Of a stretch of DNA of 64,000 nt, positions 9,155 to 19,036 are shown piece after piece. Source of the stretch: Hymenobacter mucosus (GTDB lineage: Bacteria; Bacteroidota; Bacteroidia; Cytophagales; Hymenobacteraceae). Under the pieces are notes generated by a model. It was not told the origin of the DNA. It was given only the letters and a program-made list of their open reading frames with translations, and did no database searches. The stretch lies in the NCBI RefSeq assembly GCF_900188255.1, contig NZ_FZNS01000002.1, forward strand, positions 310,001-374,000. The letters are read 5' to 3'. Position 1 is the stretch's first letter. The number at the start of each line of letters is the position of its first letter. A program made the position numbers and the translations under genes.

Positions 9155-9772
9155 ATGATGCGTCGTTCCCTTTTGTGGCTCCTGCCGCTAGCTGCTGCTT
9201 GCTCGTCCCCCGCCAACGAGCAAACCAACTCGGAAACTACCAACCCTACCGCCGACACCTCCCAAATACCTGCCGAGCCACTGGATACTACCCGGGCCGC
9301 GGCCGTGGACGCGCAATCGGACACGTTGAAGGTGGTTCGGAAACGCCACGTATTCTCTTCCCCCTCCGTACCCGACGTCTTTACGCTAGTGCTACGGGGC
9401 CCCAACTTGCTGAGCGCAGAAGCGGCCTTCACCATTACAACCGCTAGTGGTCAAGTGATTTTTCGGGAAATGCTGAGCGCCTCTGACTTGGAGGCAGCAC
9501 TGGTGTATGAGATGAAAGGCCCAACTGCCACCCAGGCCGAGCGGGAAGCCTACGTACGCCGCCGCATGGACGAATTTTTCGCCGACAAGAATTTTCAACG
9601 TCCCGCCGTACCGGCTTCCGCTACCTACCAGCCGGGCTTGGCCGACCGGGCCGCCTGGGATGATCTGCGCCGCCGTCCCGATGCTACCGGCTTCCATTAC
9701 CTGGTAGGTAAAGAAGACCGCCGGGTCATTGCGTGGTCAGTGCCCAGCAAACAAGTGGTACGAGTGCAGTAA
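9155..9772 (+). CDS. Hypothetical lipoprotein
   Basis: 205 residues with a lipoprotein signal: a basic MMRR start, a hydrophobic LLWLLPLAA stretch and the lipobox LAAAC at about residues 12-16, followed by a Ser/Thr/Asn-rich linker (to about 45). The mature domain is soluble and unassigned. Start codons at 9155 and 9158 are tandem ATGs. It should be anchored to a periplasmic or outer-membrane face. It is followed directly by a bidirectional hairpin terminator. Confidence 0.75.
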   Translation: MMRRSLLWLLPLAAACSSPANEQTNSETTNPTADTSQIPAEPLDTTRAAAVDAQSDTLKVVRKRHVFSSPSVPDVFTLVLRGPNLLSAEAAFTITTASGQVIFREMLSASDLEAALVYEMKGPTATQAEREAYVRRRMDEFFADKNFQRPAVPASATYQPGLADRAAWDDLRRRPDATGFHYLVGKEDRRVIAWSVPSKQVVRVQ

Positions 9773-9790
9773 TGCATTCGTAATTTCTAT

Positions 9791-9829
9791 AGAAAAGCCC
9801 TGCCGGCGTATAGTCAGCAGGGCTTTTCT
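9791..9829. terminator. Bidirectional rho-independent terminator
   Basis: Stem AGAAAAGCCCTGC / GCAGGGCTTTTCT, 13 bp, loop 13 nt, with a T-rich end in both orientations. It separates the convergent lipoprotein and DsbA-like genes. Confidence 0.85.
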
Positions 9830-9874
9830 ATGCGTAGTAACTGCCTCTGTTTGGCACCAGGCCTGATACAGGAC

Positions 9875-10537
9875 CTAACGCGATTCTTCTTCGGCCTGCA
9901 TTAGTGCCTGCTCTAGCCCTGCCGCAAACACCTCGTACGGCTGATACCCACGTGCCAGAACATAGCCTTGCTGACCAACGCGTAAGATGCAGGTTGGGAA
10001 TCCCTGGACGCCGATTTTAGCCACGGCCGCAAATTCCAGCTGAGTACCGCGGGCAGTTTCGGGTAGAGCCAGCTGGCGGCGAAAATTAACCATATCTACT
10101 CCGTAAGCAGCGGCTAAGGGCTCGTAGGTACCCATATCATTCAGGTCGGCGCCATCGTGGAAGTAGGCGCGCTGCACGTCATGGGCAAAACGGGCAGTGT
10201 GCTCCTGCCGGAGTTGTCGGAAAGCGTGAATGGCCCGGCATGGCGGCTCTGAGTTTTGCACGTAGGTACCGGCAGCTCCCAGCGCCCGAAAACCCGCGCC
10301 AAATGGCACTCCCGTTACGGTCTCTACCTGCTGCAAGCCAGCTTCCAGATCGGGCCAGTCTTCACCAATAGGCCCTACCTGATTGCCGGTAACCATACCG
10401 CCACATAGTACCGAAACCTCAATTCGACCGGCCCACTCCTGCTGTATTCGCTGGATAGTGGGGCTCATACTGTAGCACCAGCCACACAGAGGATCAGAAA
10501 TGTAAAGAATTTCGGGGAGGTCGGGCTGGTGCTGCAT
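9875..10537 (-). CDS. DsbA-family (FrnE-like) oxidoreductase
   Basis: 220-residue thioredoxin-fold protein with a C18-G-W-C21 redox pair directly after the first strand (LYISDPLCGWCY) and a cis-Pro-like GFPTC near residue 190. No signal peptide is seen, so it is probably cytoplasmic, as in FrnE-type DsbA relatives, which form or isomerise disulphides or act on small thiol substrates. The ATG at 10537 was preferred over a TTG at 10573. It stands alone on this strand. Family call is firm; partner unknown. Confidence 0.86.
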   Translation of the reverse strand: MQHQPDLPEILYISDPLCGWCYSMSPTIQRIQQEWAGRIEVSVLCGGMVTGNQVGPIGEDWPDLEAGLQQVETVTGVPFGAGFRALGAAGTYVQNSEPPCRAIHAFRQLRQEHTARFAHDVQRAYFHDGADLNDMGTYEPLAAAYGVDMVNFRRQLALPETARGTQLEFAAVAKIGVQGFPTCILRVGQQGYVLARGYQPYEVFAAGLEQALMQAEEESR

Positions 10538-10899
10538 AGTCCGCAAAGAACCAACAGTTTCCCCTTTCTGCAAGCCAAACCGCCTTTTATTACCATTTAG
10601 CTACTGCTCAGCTTCACTCAGCAACATAATTGGCGCGTTCAACGAGAAGTACAGCCCGACATCATATTTTTCATATGAGCATTTTAATACCTAACTTGAG
10701 AATCGATGATCCTATTTTGGGAATTAGCTCTAATACATTCCTTTAGCTTCATCTATTATCTAGTTGACTGCTTGCTATACAAAAACACTTTGGTTATGCC
10801 ATTGCAAGCTCTCGACTAGCCGCGCACCACATATTCTAGCTCCAATCTAGTTCACAAGCTTCCGGTCATTACACCCTGCCGGGCACACTCACCATTTTC
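10538..10899. other. AT-rich intergenic
   Basis: About 360 bases, noticeably AT-rich from about 10,600. It holds the upstream region of the type IX cargo gene. I see no exact TAnnTTTG box, no gene and no hairpin with a T tract. Confidence 0.45.
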
Positions 10900-12183
10900 A
10901 TGAAAGTAGTCCTACTCTCTCCCACACACCACAGAATCGCAGCTAAAATTTTATCAGCAGGTGCTTTATTGTTCCTAGGAACTGCTCTTCCTGGAATGGC
11001 TCAGTTTACGAGTATCCAAAATTTCGATGGCACAGGTAATTTATCGTACACAAACAGCACTATAGGTAATACAGGGTATCCTGGAACTATAAGATCAGGT
11101 AATGCATCAAGTATCAGTGGTAGCAATGCGCTTCCTAATCAAGGAGCTAATTACCCCAATAATTATACAAGCAGTTCAAGTGGATTTGTAGTATATAATC
11201 CTAATGGTACTGGTATTGCAAGGCCTATTTCTCAGTTGACTTTCTCTCCTGTATCCTTTTCTAGATCGGAGGGCAGCACAATTAGCTTTCGTTTAGCAGC
11301 TTATTCAGATGGTGCCAGCAGTGGTCTTGATGCCACCGGAAGAGTTATATTGAGCTTAGCAACTAATATTAATAGTAATTTCACTGATTACATTACAGTA
11401 CAAGGCACTTCTTCACGTGGCTCTTACTGGGATTTTGGAGCTAATGGTGTAGTATCGTCCAATTATCCAGCAGTAAACAATGCAGTGACTCCATCAGGTA
11501 ACCTTGGAAGCAGTGCTTATGGTGGGAATGGAACTGGCGCTAGCACTGTTAGACTAACCTTACCTACTGGCATAACTACAGCCACTCTTCGAATTACACT
11601 AGAGGCAAATGCTAAGTCTGCTTTAGTTATAGACGATGTAATTATCACTAGTGCTAGTCCGCTTCCTGTTAGCTTAACCAAGTTTGCAGCGGCTCGTCAG
11701 GGCAACAACGTATCAGTAAACTGGGCTACTGCTACTGAGCTAAACAACGCGTACTTTGAGATACAGCGTAGCAGCAATAGCAAAGTCTTCAAGACTATTG
11801 GCCGAGTTGATGGGAAAGGCACTACCAACACGGCAGCTACCTACACGTTTACGGACAATAACCCACTGAATAGTACGGCTTACTACCGCTTGCACCAGGT
11901 AGATACCGATGGCAAAGACACGTACTCCGCTGTGGCCGCAGTTGCGGGACTCAACCAACTAGAAACTGCCGTGTACCCCAACCCAAGCGCCGGCACCATT
12001 ACCCTACCGGCCACCGACGAAACGGTGCAGTATCGCATCTATTCCGCTACGGGCCAAACAGTAGCAGCAGGCACTGCTGCTGGTGGTGCAACGGTAAACA
12101 TCCAGAATGTACCCCCTGGCATGTATTTCCTGGAATTGACTACGGGTGGCAAACATTCTACCCAGCGCTTCGTGCGTCAGTAG
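10900..12183 (+). CDS. Secreted protein with type IX secretion C-terminal sorting domain
   Basis: 427 residues. The N-terminus has a signal peptide ending near AQ (MAQFTSIQNFD). The body from about 35 to 255 is rich in Ser, Asn, Gly and Thr and looks like a beta-sandwich. A linker LPVSLTKFAAARQ leads into a fibronectin-like region with AYFEIQRS, and the last ~75 residues are a Por secretion tail: VYPNPSAGTITLPA, then PPGMYFLEL and a basic end, recognised by the type IX system. The coding DNA changes from AT-rich to GC-rich at about 11,670. Ligand or enzymatic function is not evident. Confidence 0.9.
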   Translation: MKVVLLSPTHHRIAAKILSAGALLFLGTALPGMAQFTSIQNFDGTGNLSYTNSTIGNTGYPGTIRSGNASSISGSNALPNQGANYPNNYTSSSSGFVVYNPNGTGIARPISQLTFSPVSFSRSEGSTISFRLAAYSDGASSGLDATGRVILSLATNINSNFTDYITVQGTSSRGSYWDFGANGVVSSNYPAVNNAVTPSGNLGSSAYGGNGTGASTVRLTLPTGITTATLRITLEANAKSALVIDDVIITSASPLPVSLTKFAAARQGNNVSVNWATATELNNAYFEIQRSSNSKVFKTIGRVDGKGTTNTAATYTFTDNNPLNSTAYYRLHQVDTDGKDTYSAVAAVAGLNQLETAVYPNPSAGTITLPATDETVQYRIYSATGQTVAAGTAAGGATVNIQNVPPGMYFLELTTGGKHSTQRFVRQ

Positions 12184-12197
12184 TAACCCAAGCTGCC

Positions 12198-12240
12198 AAC
12201 AAAAAGCCCCGCTCACGAGAAGTGAGCGGGGCTTTTTGTT
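12198..12240. terminator. Bidirectional terminator, 19-bp stem
   Basis: Perfect inverted repeat AACAAAAAGCCCCGCTCAC with its complement around GAGAA. It serves both the type IX cargo gene and the convergent rho gene. Confidence 0.9.
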
Positions 12241-12256
12241 GAGTTAAACTAGGGCC

Positions 12257-14521
12257 CTAGCCATTCATAGCCATCAGGAACTCCTCGTTGTCCTTGGTGC
12301 CTTTCATGCGGTCTTTCAAGAACTCCATAGCTTCGGAGGCAGTCATGTCCGACATGAACTTCCGCAGAACCCAAATTCGGTTCAGTTCATCCTTGCTCAT
12401 GAGCAGGTCTTCGCGGCGGGTACCGGAAGCAGGTACGTCAATGGCGGGGAAGATGCGCTTGTTAGCCAGCTTGCGGTCCAACTGCAATTCCATGTTGCCG
12501 GTGCCTTTGAATTCCTCGAAGATAACCTCGTCCATTTTGGAGCCAGTTTCAATGAGGGCCGTAGCAATGATGGTGAGCGAACCACCATCTTCCACGTTGC
12601 GCGCCGCGCCAAAGAAGCGCTTGGGCTTGTGCAAAGCGTTGGCATCTACACCACCCGACAAGATCTTACCCGATGCAGGCTGTACCGTATTGTAAGCACG
12701 CGCCAAACGGGTAATAGAGTCAAGCAGGATTACCACATCGTGGCCGCATTCCACTAGGCGCTTGGCTTTCTCCATGGCGATAGTGGCAATTTTCACGTGG
12801 CGGTCGGCCGTTTCATCGAAGGTAGAGCTGAGTACCTCAGCTTTCACCGAGCGCGCCATGTCCGTTACTTCTTCCGGGCGTTCGTCGATGAGCAAGATCA
12901 TCAGGTACACCTCGGGGTGGTTTTCACTGATGGAGTTGGCAATTTCCTGGAGCAGCACCGTCTTACCGGTTTTCGGCTGAGCCACAATTAGCCCCCGTTG
13001 CCCTTTACCAATTGGCGAGAACAAGTCCAGAATGCGCGTGCTATACTGCCCCGATTTGGTAGTGAGCTTAAGACGCTCCTCCGCAAAGAGTGGAGTCAGG
13101 TTGTTGAACGGAATACGGTCGCGAGCTTCTTCTACCGAACGTCCGTTGATGCTTTCCACCCCCACCAGCGCGAAATACTTTTCACCTTCGCGAGGCGGAC
13201 GGATAGTGCATTTCACCGTATCGCCGGCTTTCAGGGCAAACTGCTTCACTTGTTGCGGCGACACGTAAATGTCGTCGGGAGAGGCGAGGTAGTTATAGAA
13301 CGGACTGCGGAGGAAACCATAGCCCCCATCGGGCATCATTTCCAAGGTGCCGTCGCCGGGAATGACAATGTCGAACTCCGGCCGTGAAGCGGGGCGGGGC
13401 TGCTGCTGATCAACAACGGGGCGGGGCTCCGTACCATTCAGGCGGGCTTCTCCGTGCTGACCCTGGCGCTGCTCTAGGCGCTCGGCCTGGCGCTGCTGGC
13501 GTTGCAGTTCACGTGCTGCGTAGCGCTCCTCCCGGCGTTGCTCCCGTCCTTCACGCCCATCGGGGCGGACGCCGTCGCGCAGGGGACGCTGCACTACATC
13601 GCGGGGCTCGCGAGGCGCATCGTTGCGGAAGTCGCTGCGGGGCTGGTCATTGGCGGGGCGAGGCTCCCGGCCATTCTGCCCAAGCTCCGAGCGACCATCG
13701 CGGCCATCTCGTTGAAAACGTTGGTCGCGACCATCGCGCAAGGGCGCAGGTGCCGTGGGGTCAATTGGGCGCAGCTCGCGGGGTAGGCTTTGGGGAGCCA
13801 AGGCGGGCGCTGGAGCTACTGAGGCTTCTACTTCCGCAACCGGAGTCTCTGCCACGGGAGCTGAGTCTTCGGCGGGGGCTTCTAACACCGCCACTTCAGA
13901 AGCGGTAGCAACAGCGCCGTTAGTGGGGCGGCCGGCACGGTCGGTGCGCTGGCGACGCTCTGGGCGCTGGTATAATTTCACAGGGCGGTCGGGGCCATCG
14001 GCAGCCGCGGGAGCGGGTAGTGCTTCTACTGGCGCAGGGCTAACCTCTGGTGCAGCACTAGGCACCTCCGTGGAAGGCACTTCTACGGGAGCAGGAGCGG
14101 GTGCTTCGGCTACTGGTGCCTGTGGTGCTACTTCTGCAACGGGGGCGGCAGGGGCTTCTACCACCGGGGTTTCAGCTACCGGGGCTGCCTCGTCAGGTAC
14201 GGCGGCGGCGGCAGGAGCAGCTTTCGGAGCACGGGCGGGGCGGGCACTGCGGGCCGGACGAGGGGCGGGAGTTGCGGCAGGCTCGGGGGTTACTTCAGCC
14301 GTGGCTACCTCCTCCACTACTGGGGCCGCACTAGCAGCCTTGCCCGTAGCGGGCTTTGTTTTCTTAGGAAGCTTATCGGCGGGCGTAATAGCCTGCTGAT
14401 CAAGGATCTTATAGATGAGATCTTGCTTACTGAGTTTTTTGAAGTTACCAACGTTCAATTCTTCAGCAATTTCCTTCAAATCGGACAACAGGCGGTCCTT
14501 CAACTCTTCAATAGTGTACAT
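12257..14521 (-). CDS. rho: Transcription termination factor Rho, with long disordered insert
   Basis: 754 residues, against about 420 for E. coli Rho. Residues 1-50 are the Rho N-terminal helix bundle. Residues 55-370 are low complexity, first rich in Ala/Pro/Glu/Val, then in Arg, Asp and Gln, with many RDGR-type repeats. The cold-shock RNA-binding domain follows, then the hexameric ATPase: Walker A PKTGKT near residue 518, Walker [17 protein letters not shown] near 600, and the DELNRIW end. Such inserts between the helix bundle and core are known in Bacteroidota Rho. It binds nascent RNA and stops transcription. Gene identity is certain; the role of the insert is not. Confidence 0.97.
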   Translation of the reverse strand: MYTIEELKDRLLSDLKEIAEELNVGNFKKLSKQDLIYKILDQQAITPADKLPKKTKPATGKAASAAPVVEEVATAEVTPEPAATPAPRPARSARPARAPKAAPAAAAVPDEAAPVAETPVVEAPAAPVAEVAPQAPVAEAPAPAPVEVPSTEVPSAAPEVSPAPVEALPAPAAADGPDRPVKLYQRPERRQRTDRAGRPTNGAVATASEVAVLEAPAEDSAPVAETPVAEVEASVAPAPALAPQSLPRELRPIDPTAPAPLRDGRDQRFQRDGRDGRSELGQNGREPRPANDQPRSDFRNDAPREPRDVVQRPLRDGVRPDGREGREQRREERYAARELQRQQRQAERLEQRQGQHGEARLNGTEPRPVVDQQQPRPASRPEFDIVIPGDGTLEMMPDGGYGFLRSPFYNYLASPDDIYVSPQQVKQFALKAGDTVKCTIRPPREGEKYFALVGVESINGRSVEEARDRIPFNNLTPLFAEERLKLTTKSGQYSTRILDLFSPIGKGQRGLIVAQPKTGKTVLLQEIANSISENHPEVYLMILLIDERPEEVTDMARSVKAEVLSSTFDETADRHVKIATIAMEKAKRLVECGHDVVILLDSITRLARAYNTVQPASGKILSGGVDANALHKPKRFFGAARNVEDGGSLTIIATALIETGSKMDEVIFEEFKGTGNMELQLDRKLANKRIFPAIDVPASGTRREDLLMSKDELNRIWVLRKFMSDMTASEAMEFLKDRMKGTKDNEEFLMAMNG

Positions 14522-15004
14522 AATAAGATGCGGGGCAAAAATCAGGCGGGGGTACTAAGCCGAACAACAGGCAGCACAGGCCATTCTGGGCACAAAAGGC
14601 ACGGCCACAGCAGTGCGCAATCAACAGAAAGCGGAAGCAAAAAGGAGGGTGGTAGCGGAAGGCGCTGGAAAAATTGCGGGCCGCACGCATGTACAATTGT
14701 AGACTGCGGGCCCGGCATCAGCCGCCGGCTTGCTAGCGCAATGTTAAGGTAATACACGGGAACTGCCAAATCATATTCCAGATTTTACAGTCTGTGTTCA
14801 TAACGCGGTTTTTGGTCATAAGGATTCACGTAAACAGCTTCTTACCCAAAGAAATTTTGCAGCCTGTAGCTGCGTAGCCGAGATAGTACCTGTGTATTAG
14901 TGCCAAACGGCCGCTGCCTATCATAAGCAAATCGGTGGCGTTTGCTGCATCTGCCAAATAAGAACTATACTTTTGTTGTATTCCAATTCGCGTTTTCTGC
15001 CGTT
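14522..15004. other. Intergenic between divergent rho and serS
   Basis: About 480 bases with upstream regions of both genes. A promoter for serS is recognisable at 14942-14975. I did not find an exact promoter box for rho on the minus strand, and no small RNA was recognised. Confidence 0.5.
14942..14975 (+). promoter_or_regulatory. Putative serS promoter
   Basis: TTG at 14942-14944, then 23 nt, then TACTTTTG at 14968-14975, which fits the Bacteroidota pattern TTG-N17-23-TAnnTTTG. The start codon lies 29 nt further on. Confidence 0.5.
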
Positions 15005-16279
15005 ATGCTGCAAGTTTCTGTACTGAAAGAGCACACCGATGCGGTGCTGGCCGCCCTGGCCAAAAAGCATTATAAAACTGCGGAGGCCGATGTGCAGGCC
15101 GTACTGACGCTCGACCAGCGCCGCAAAGACCTGCAAACGGCTCACGATGCCAGCCAGGCGGAAGCCAATGAGCTAGCCCGCCAAATTGGCGGCTTGATGA
15201 AGTCTGGCGACAAAGCCGGTGCTGAGGTATTAAAAGCTCGCACTGCCGACCTGAAGCAGCAAACCAAATCACACGCCGAAGAGCTTACGCAGGTGGAGTT
15301 TGCCTTGCAGCAAACGCTCTACAAGCTTCCCAACCTACCCCATAGCAGCGTACCCGAAGGCCGCACCGCCCAAGACAATGAGGTAGTACGCGAAGGGGGC
15401 CAGAAGCCCGAGCTGCCAGCCGATGCCCTCCCCCACTGGGAGCTAATCAAGAAGTACGACATCATTGACTTCGAGCTAGGCAACAAAATCACGGGCGCCG
15501 GCTTTCCCGTGTATAAGAAGCAAGGCGCTCGTCTTCAGCGGGCTTTGATCAACTTCTTCTTGGACCAGGCCCGCGATGCGGGCTATGACGAAGTGCAGCC
15601 TCCGATTTTGGTGAATGAGGCCAGCGGCTACGGCACCGGGCAGCTACCCGATAAGGAGGGCCAGATGTACCACGATGCGCAGGACAACCTCTTCCTGATT
15701 CCGACCTCCGAAGTACCCATCACCAACCTATACCGCGACGAGATTATTGCCGCCGATCAACTGCCGATTCGTAATACGGGCTATACTCCCTGCTTCCGGC
15801 GGGAGGCAGGTAGCTGGGGTGCCGATGTGCGCGGCCTCAACCGCCTGCACCAGTTCGACAAGGTGGAAATCGTGCATATTACCTATCCCGAGAAAAGCTA
15901 CGAGGCCCTCGACGGTATGGTAGCGCATATTGAAGGGCTATTACAGCAGTTGGAGCTACCCTACCGAATTCTGCGTCTGTGCGGCGGCGACATGGGTTTC
16001 ACTTCGGCCCTCACCTTTGACTTGGAAGTATGGAGCGCCGCCCAGCAGCGCTGGTTGGAAGTAAGTTCGGCCTCTAACTTTGAAACCTACCAAGCTAACC
16101 GTCTTAAGCTGCGCTACCGTGGTGAAAATGGTAAAACGCAGCTACTTCACACGCTCAATGGCTCGGCCTTGGCCCTTCCCCGCATTGTTGCAGCACTGTT
16201 GGAGAACAACCAAACCCCAGAGGGTATTCGCTTGCCCGCCGTACTACATAGCTACTGTGGTTTTGATACCATCAAGTAA
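15005..16279 (+). CDS. serS: Seryl-tRNA synthetase
   Basis: 424 residues, the usual length. It charges tRNA-Ser with serine and is cytoplasmic. The N-terminal long helical hairpin that grips the variable arm of tRNA-Ser is residues 1-110 (LDQRRKDLQTAHDASQAEAN). The class II core follows, with motif 2 as FRREAGSWGADVRGLNRLHQF and motif 3 near the end as LNGSALALPR. The ATG at 15005 was chosen over an upstream frame beginning at 14942, because this gives the normal start MLQVSVLKEH. It is monocistronic, followed by a 15-bp stem terminator. Confidence 0.97.
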   Translation: MLQVSVLKEHTDAVLAALAKKHYKTAEADVQAVLTLDQRRKDLQTAHDASQAEANELARQIGGLMKSGDKAGAEVLKARTADLKQQTKSHAEELTQVEFALQQTLYKLPNLPHSSVPEGRTAQDNEVVREGGQKPELPADALPHWELIKKYDIIDFELGNKITGAGFPVYKKQGARLQRALINFFLDQARDAGYDEVQPPILVNEASGYGTGQLPDKEGQMYHDAQDNLFLIPTSEVPITNLYRDEIIAADQLPIRNTGYTPCFRREAGSWGADVRGLNRLHQFDKVEIVHITYPEKSYEALDGMVAHIEGLLQQLELPYRILRLCGGDMGFTSALTFDLEVWSAAQQRWLEVSSASNFETYQANRLKLRYRGENGKTQLLHTLNGSALALPRIVAALLENNQTPEGIRLPAVLHSYCGFDTIK

Positions 16280-16300
16280 GCAGTAGTACAACAGTGTATA

Positions 16301-16334
16301 ACTAAAGAGGCCCGCCGTAGCGGGCCTCTTTAGT
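16301..16334. terminator. Bidirectional terminator after serS
   Basis: Perfect 15-bp stem, ACTAAAGAGGCCCGC with its complement around a 4-nt loop CGTA; T tract on the plus side and A tract preceding, so it works for both converging genes. Confidence 0.88.
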
Positions 16335-16358
16335 TTGGGGTAACTGTAGCAACGGTAT

Positions 16359-16625
16359 CTAAAACTCGGCCAGTTGGCTGTCTACGTAGCACCATGCCCA
16401 TTGCTCGCCAGGTTCGGCGGAGGTGACAACGGGGTGCTCGGTAGCACGAAAATGACGCGTGGCATGCTTGTTCTTAGAGGAGTCGCAGCAGCCAACATGC
16501 CCGCAGGTCTGACATACACGCAAGTGCACCCACGTGTCGCCCATGGCTATGCATTCTGGGCAGACGTGCTCACTTGGGGCCGGCAATAAGGTGTGTAAGG
16601 AGTGAAGGTGGTTGCAGAGGGCCAT
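16359..16625 (-). CDS. UBP-type zinc-finger protein
   Basis: 88 residues. The single domain has the ordered zinc ligands CPEC, CQTCGHVGCCD and the HATRHF-TEHP histidines of the UBP (ubiquitin-hydrolase) zinc finger. In bacteria small stand-alone versions are common and their ligand is not established. The ATG at 16625 (MALCNHLHSL) was taken instead of the TTG at 16634. No neighbour helps to define its role. Confidence 0.85.
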   Translation of the reverse strand: MALCNHLHSLHTLLPAPSEHVCPECIAMGDTWVHLRVCQTCGHVGCCDSSKNKHATRHFRATEHPVVTSAEPGEQWAWCYVDSQLAEF

Positions 16626-16890
16626 GGGTAGCAAGGCATAAAGTGTGGGCGAGTATAGCTAACTATCTTTATTCTGCTCCTATTAAGTTGATTGTCAACC
16701 GCAGTGCACCGCTTGTTAAGGTTTTTTTACACGGGCCACCTCCCCGATATAATCCGCAGGCGTTGCTGCTGCTCAAGGCTGATGCTCTAGTTCTACCTCA
16801 ATATTTCCCCTGCCCCTTTCTAACAAAAAGCCGCTTCTACCAAAGCAGGTAGAAGCGGCTTAGAGTAAGCCTCCTGAAATCAGGGCATCC
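16626..16890. other. Intergenic with terminator
   Basis: About 260 bases, holding a terminator at 16828-16861 for the lipoprotein gene to the right; nothing else recognised. Confidence 0.45.
16828..16861 (-). terminator. Terminator after the 217-residue lipoprotein
   Basis: Stem AAGCCGCTTCTACC / GGTAGAAGCGGCTT, 14 bp, 6-nt loop, preceded by an A-run that is a T-run on the minus strand. Confidence 0.85.
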
Positions 16891-17544
16891 TTATGATTTG
16901 GGAGTGTAAGGAAATTTCTTGGATGCGTTGCGCATCAGCACATTTACCATGCCTTCCGTGGAGCTGCCTACTGAGCCAGAAGCTATGTAGTCGTATTTCC
17001 ACAAAAGCTTACCAGCATCCGACTCGTGGATGTTAACGGTGATGTTGGCTTGGTTGGTGGCACCCCAGGCACCTACCAGCAGGCCTACTGCTACGGCAGC
17101 GCCGTCGCTCATGGGCTTAGACGTACGTACGCTCGTAGTAAGCACGGCATCTACTCCAAGGATTTTGGCTAGCTCCTGCGGCGAGTGGCTACGCAATTCA
17201 GTATAGGGGATATTGCTTTCGCGCAAACGCGTATTGGTTTGCATTATATCCTGAAATTGTACGGTATACCCACGTTGCTGGCTCCGACGAAGCAACCATG
17301 CGTAAATTTTCTCCTGGAAGTCTATCCCACTCTGCTGCTCAGTAGCACGCAGTTGCTCCGTTGACATCCGACGAGCCTGGTTAGGACGGAGCTGCATGGT
17401 AACTGCAGCAGGCAAAATAGCTACCGTTTTATGCTTGGGAGCATACGAACGGAAATCCTGAGCCATATAAATGCTGGGGCCGCAGGCGGTAAAGAGTACT
17501 GATACTAGCAAAACAGCTAGCACTCGAAAAGTAAAAACTCGCAT
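16891..17544 (-). CDS. CsgG/GNA1162-like lipoprotein
   Basis: 217 residues with a lipobox FTACG (Cys about 20). The mature part starts as a nucleotide-fold-like strand VAILPAAV, with an RSQQRGYTVQFQDIMQT element and a VDAVLTTSVRTSKPM strand. This pattern resembles the putative lipoproteins of the GNA1162/CsgG-like group that form periplasmic or outer-membrane assemblies. A hydrophobic patch AVAVGLLVGAWGA follows. The resemblance is by motif only, so the functional call is tentative. It stands alone upstream of a terminator. Confidence 0.6.
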   Translation of the reverse strand: MRVFTFRVLAVLLVSVLFTACGPSIYMAQDFRSYAPKHKTVAILPAAVTMQLRPNQARRMSTEQLRATEQQSGIDFQEKIYAWLLRRSQQRGYTVQFQDIMQTNTRLRESNIPYTELRSHSPQELAKILGVDAVLTTSVRTSKPMSDGAAVAVGLLVGAWGATNQANITVNIHESDAGKLLWKYDYIASGSVGSSTEGMVNVLMRNASKKFPYTPKS

Positions 17545-17790
17545 AGAGAGCTGTAAGAGTGAATGTATGAAATAGGATTATGCCTGCTTAAAACGCTTGC
17601 AATTATACAACATTCCGCAACATATAGAAACGCCGTTAATTATATTTAACACATAAAGCGAAACAAAATTCAAGCAAACACGTTGCGCCGAAATATCCGC
17701 GTTATCCGTGGCTGGTAAAGGACAGTGAAGCTCAGCCTAGGATATGGACTAGCCGGTACAGTTGGCGGAAATACAACTAGACTACTTAGG

Positions 17791-18849
17791 CTAGCGACCA
17801 ACTGGTGAAGCTGGAAAGTCCAAGTCGAAGCGGATGTCGCGCATGCACTTAAAATGCCCTTGAGGGCACTTTTCATAGCCAATCTTGGAGCAGGGTCGGC
17901 AGGGCAGCCCGTTTACTTCCAGAATGCGAAACTCTGTGTGGTAAGGATACATGCCAAACTCCGGCACGGTGTTTCCCCACACACTTACAATCTCCTTACG
18001 AAACGCAGCAGCTATGTGCATCAGGCCCGTGTCGTGGCTTACTACTAGCTGCGCCTGACGAACTAATGAGGCCGATTGGTTGAGTGAGAACTTACCACAG
18101 GCGTTGTAAATCAGAGGAGCCTTGGTGACGGGAGGCGCCGGGAAATACGCCGGGCTGTCGGGGATGCGGCCGGGAGCAGGTGAAATTGCGGCGGCCTCTT
18201 TTTCGAAAGCTAGTTCTACCACGTGCCCAGTGCTTTCATCACCGGGGCCACCGAGTAGGACAATGGGCTGGCGCAACTGCCCGCACAATTCAATAATGCG
18301 CTCTACGGGCAGACGCTTGGTAGCATGCTGGGCACCAATGGCAAATGCAATATATCCTCGCTGGAAGCCCGCCGGCAGGTCCGTATGAACATCTACCTCA
18401 TCCTTGGCAGGAATGAAATAATCTAGCCCGCGCCCATCGTTTTGCACTCCCAAAGGTGCCGCCGCTGCCAAGTACCGATCCACGATATGGACGCGCGGCA
18501 TGGTGTTTACCTTCAGGTTTACCAGCAGCCACTTACGCCAGTTTAGCTTATTGAAGCTGGAAGACTTCACGCCTAATTGCAGCTTAATTAGGCTAGTGCG
18601 CAGATTATGGTGTAAGTCCACCACAAAGTCAAACTGCTCGGCCTTCAATTCCGCTACCAGTTCCTTGAGGCTCCCGGTTAGGTAATGACCTTTGTCAACG
18701 TACGGATTCGGCTCAATAAGGCCCCGAAACGCTGGCTTGGTAGCCACGTGTACTACCGCACCTGGCACCTGTAATTTCAGGCCGCGCAGTACGGGAGTTG
18801 TGAGCACAATGTCGCCAATGGAAGAAAAGCGCAGAACAAGGATTTTCAT
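17791..18849 (-). CDS. Glycosyltransferase family 9 (heptosyltransferase-like)
   Basis: 352 residues. Starts with MKILVLRFSSIGDIVLTTPV, the classic family 9 N-terminus that carries the acceptor-side Asp, and ends with VVSHDTGLMHIAAAF, the sugar-nucleotide site, plus the C-terminal Cys pairs CRPC and KCPQGHFKC. The family makes the inner core of lipopolysaccharide or similar glycans; here the sugar is unknown. The C-terminal CxxC pairs are shared with the second family 9 protein at 28039. No other surface-sugar gene is near, so context does not help. Confidence 0.9.
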   Translation of the reverse strand: MKILVLRFSSIGDIVLTTPVLRGLKLQVPGAVVHVATKPAFRGLIEPNPYVDKGHYLTGSLKELVAELKAEQFDFVVDLHHNLRTSLIKLQLGVKSSSFNKLNWRKWLLVNLKVNTMPRVHIVDRYLAAAAPLGVQNDGRGLDYFIPAKDEVDVHTDLPAGFQRGYIAFAIGAQHATKRLPVERIIELCGQLRQPIVLLGGPGDESTGHVVELAFEKEAAAISPAPGRIPDSPAYFPAPPVTKAPLIYNACGKFSLNQSASLVRQAQLVVSHDTGLMHIAAAFRKEIVSVWGNTVPEFGMYPYHTEFRILEVNGLPCRPCSKIGYEKCPQGHFKCMRDIRFDLDFPASPVGR

Positions 18850-19036
18850 GCAGCAAGGGTTCGGCCTCTGGTGGCCTAAAGGCTGAAATCGGCAATGAGT
18901 TCCACCTTCCTAGAAGTGAAATAGGTAGAAGCACTTACGTGGCGGCACTAGCTTCCGTAGGCAAAGCGTTAGTTTACGCGTCCGCAATTGCCTACAGAAG
19001 GCAGTGTGCAGCGCCCGCCAGCGCTAGCCGGGGTTA

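Noticed and set aside
13755..14399. Long plus-strand frame of 214 codons inside rho
   Set aside because: It is an antisense shadow of the Ala/Pro-rich part of rho; its Gly/Ser/Thr-rich translation follows from that composition.
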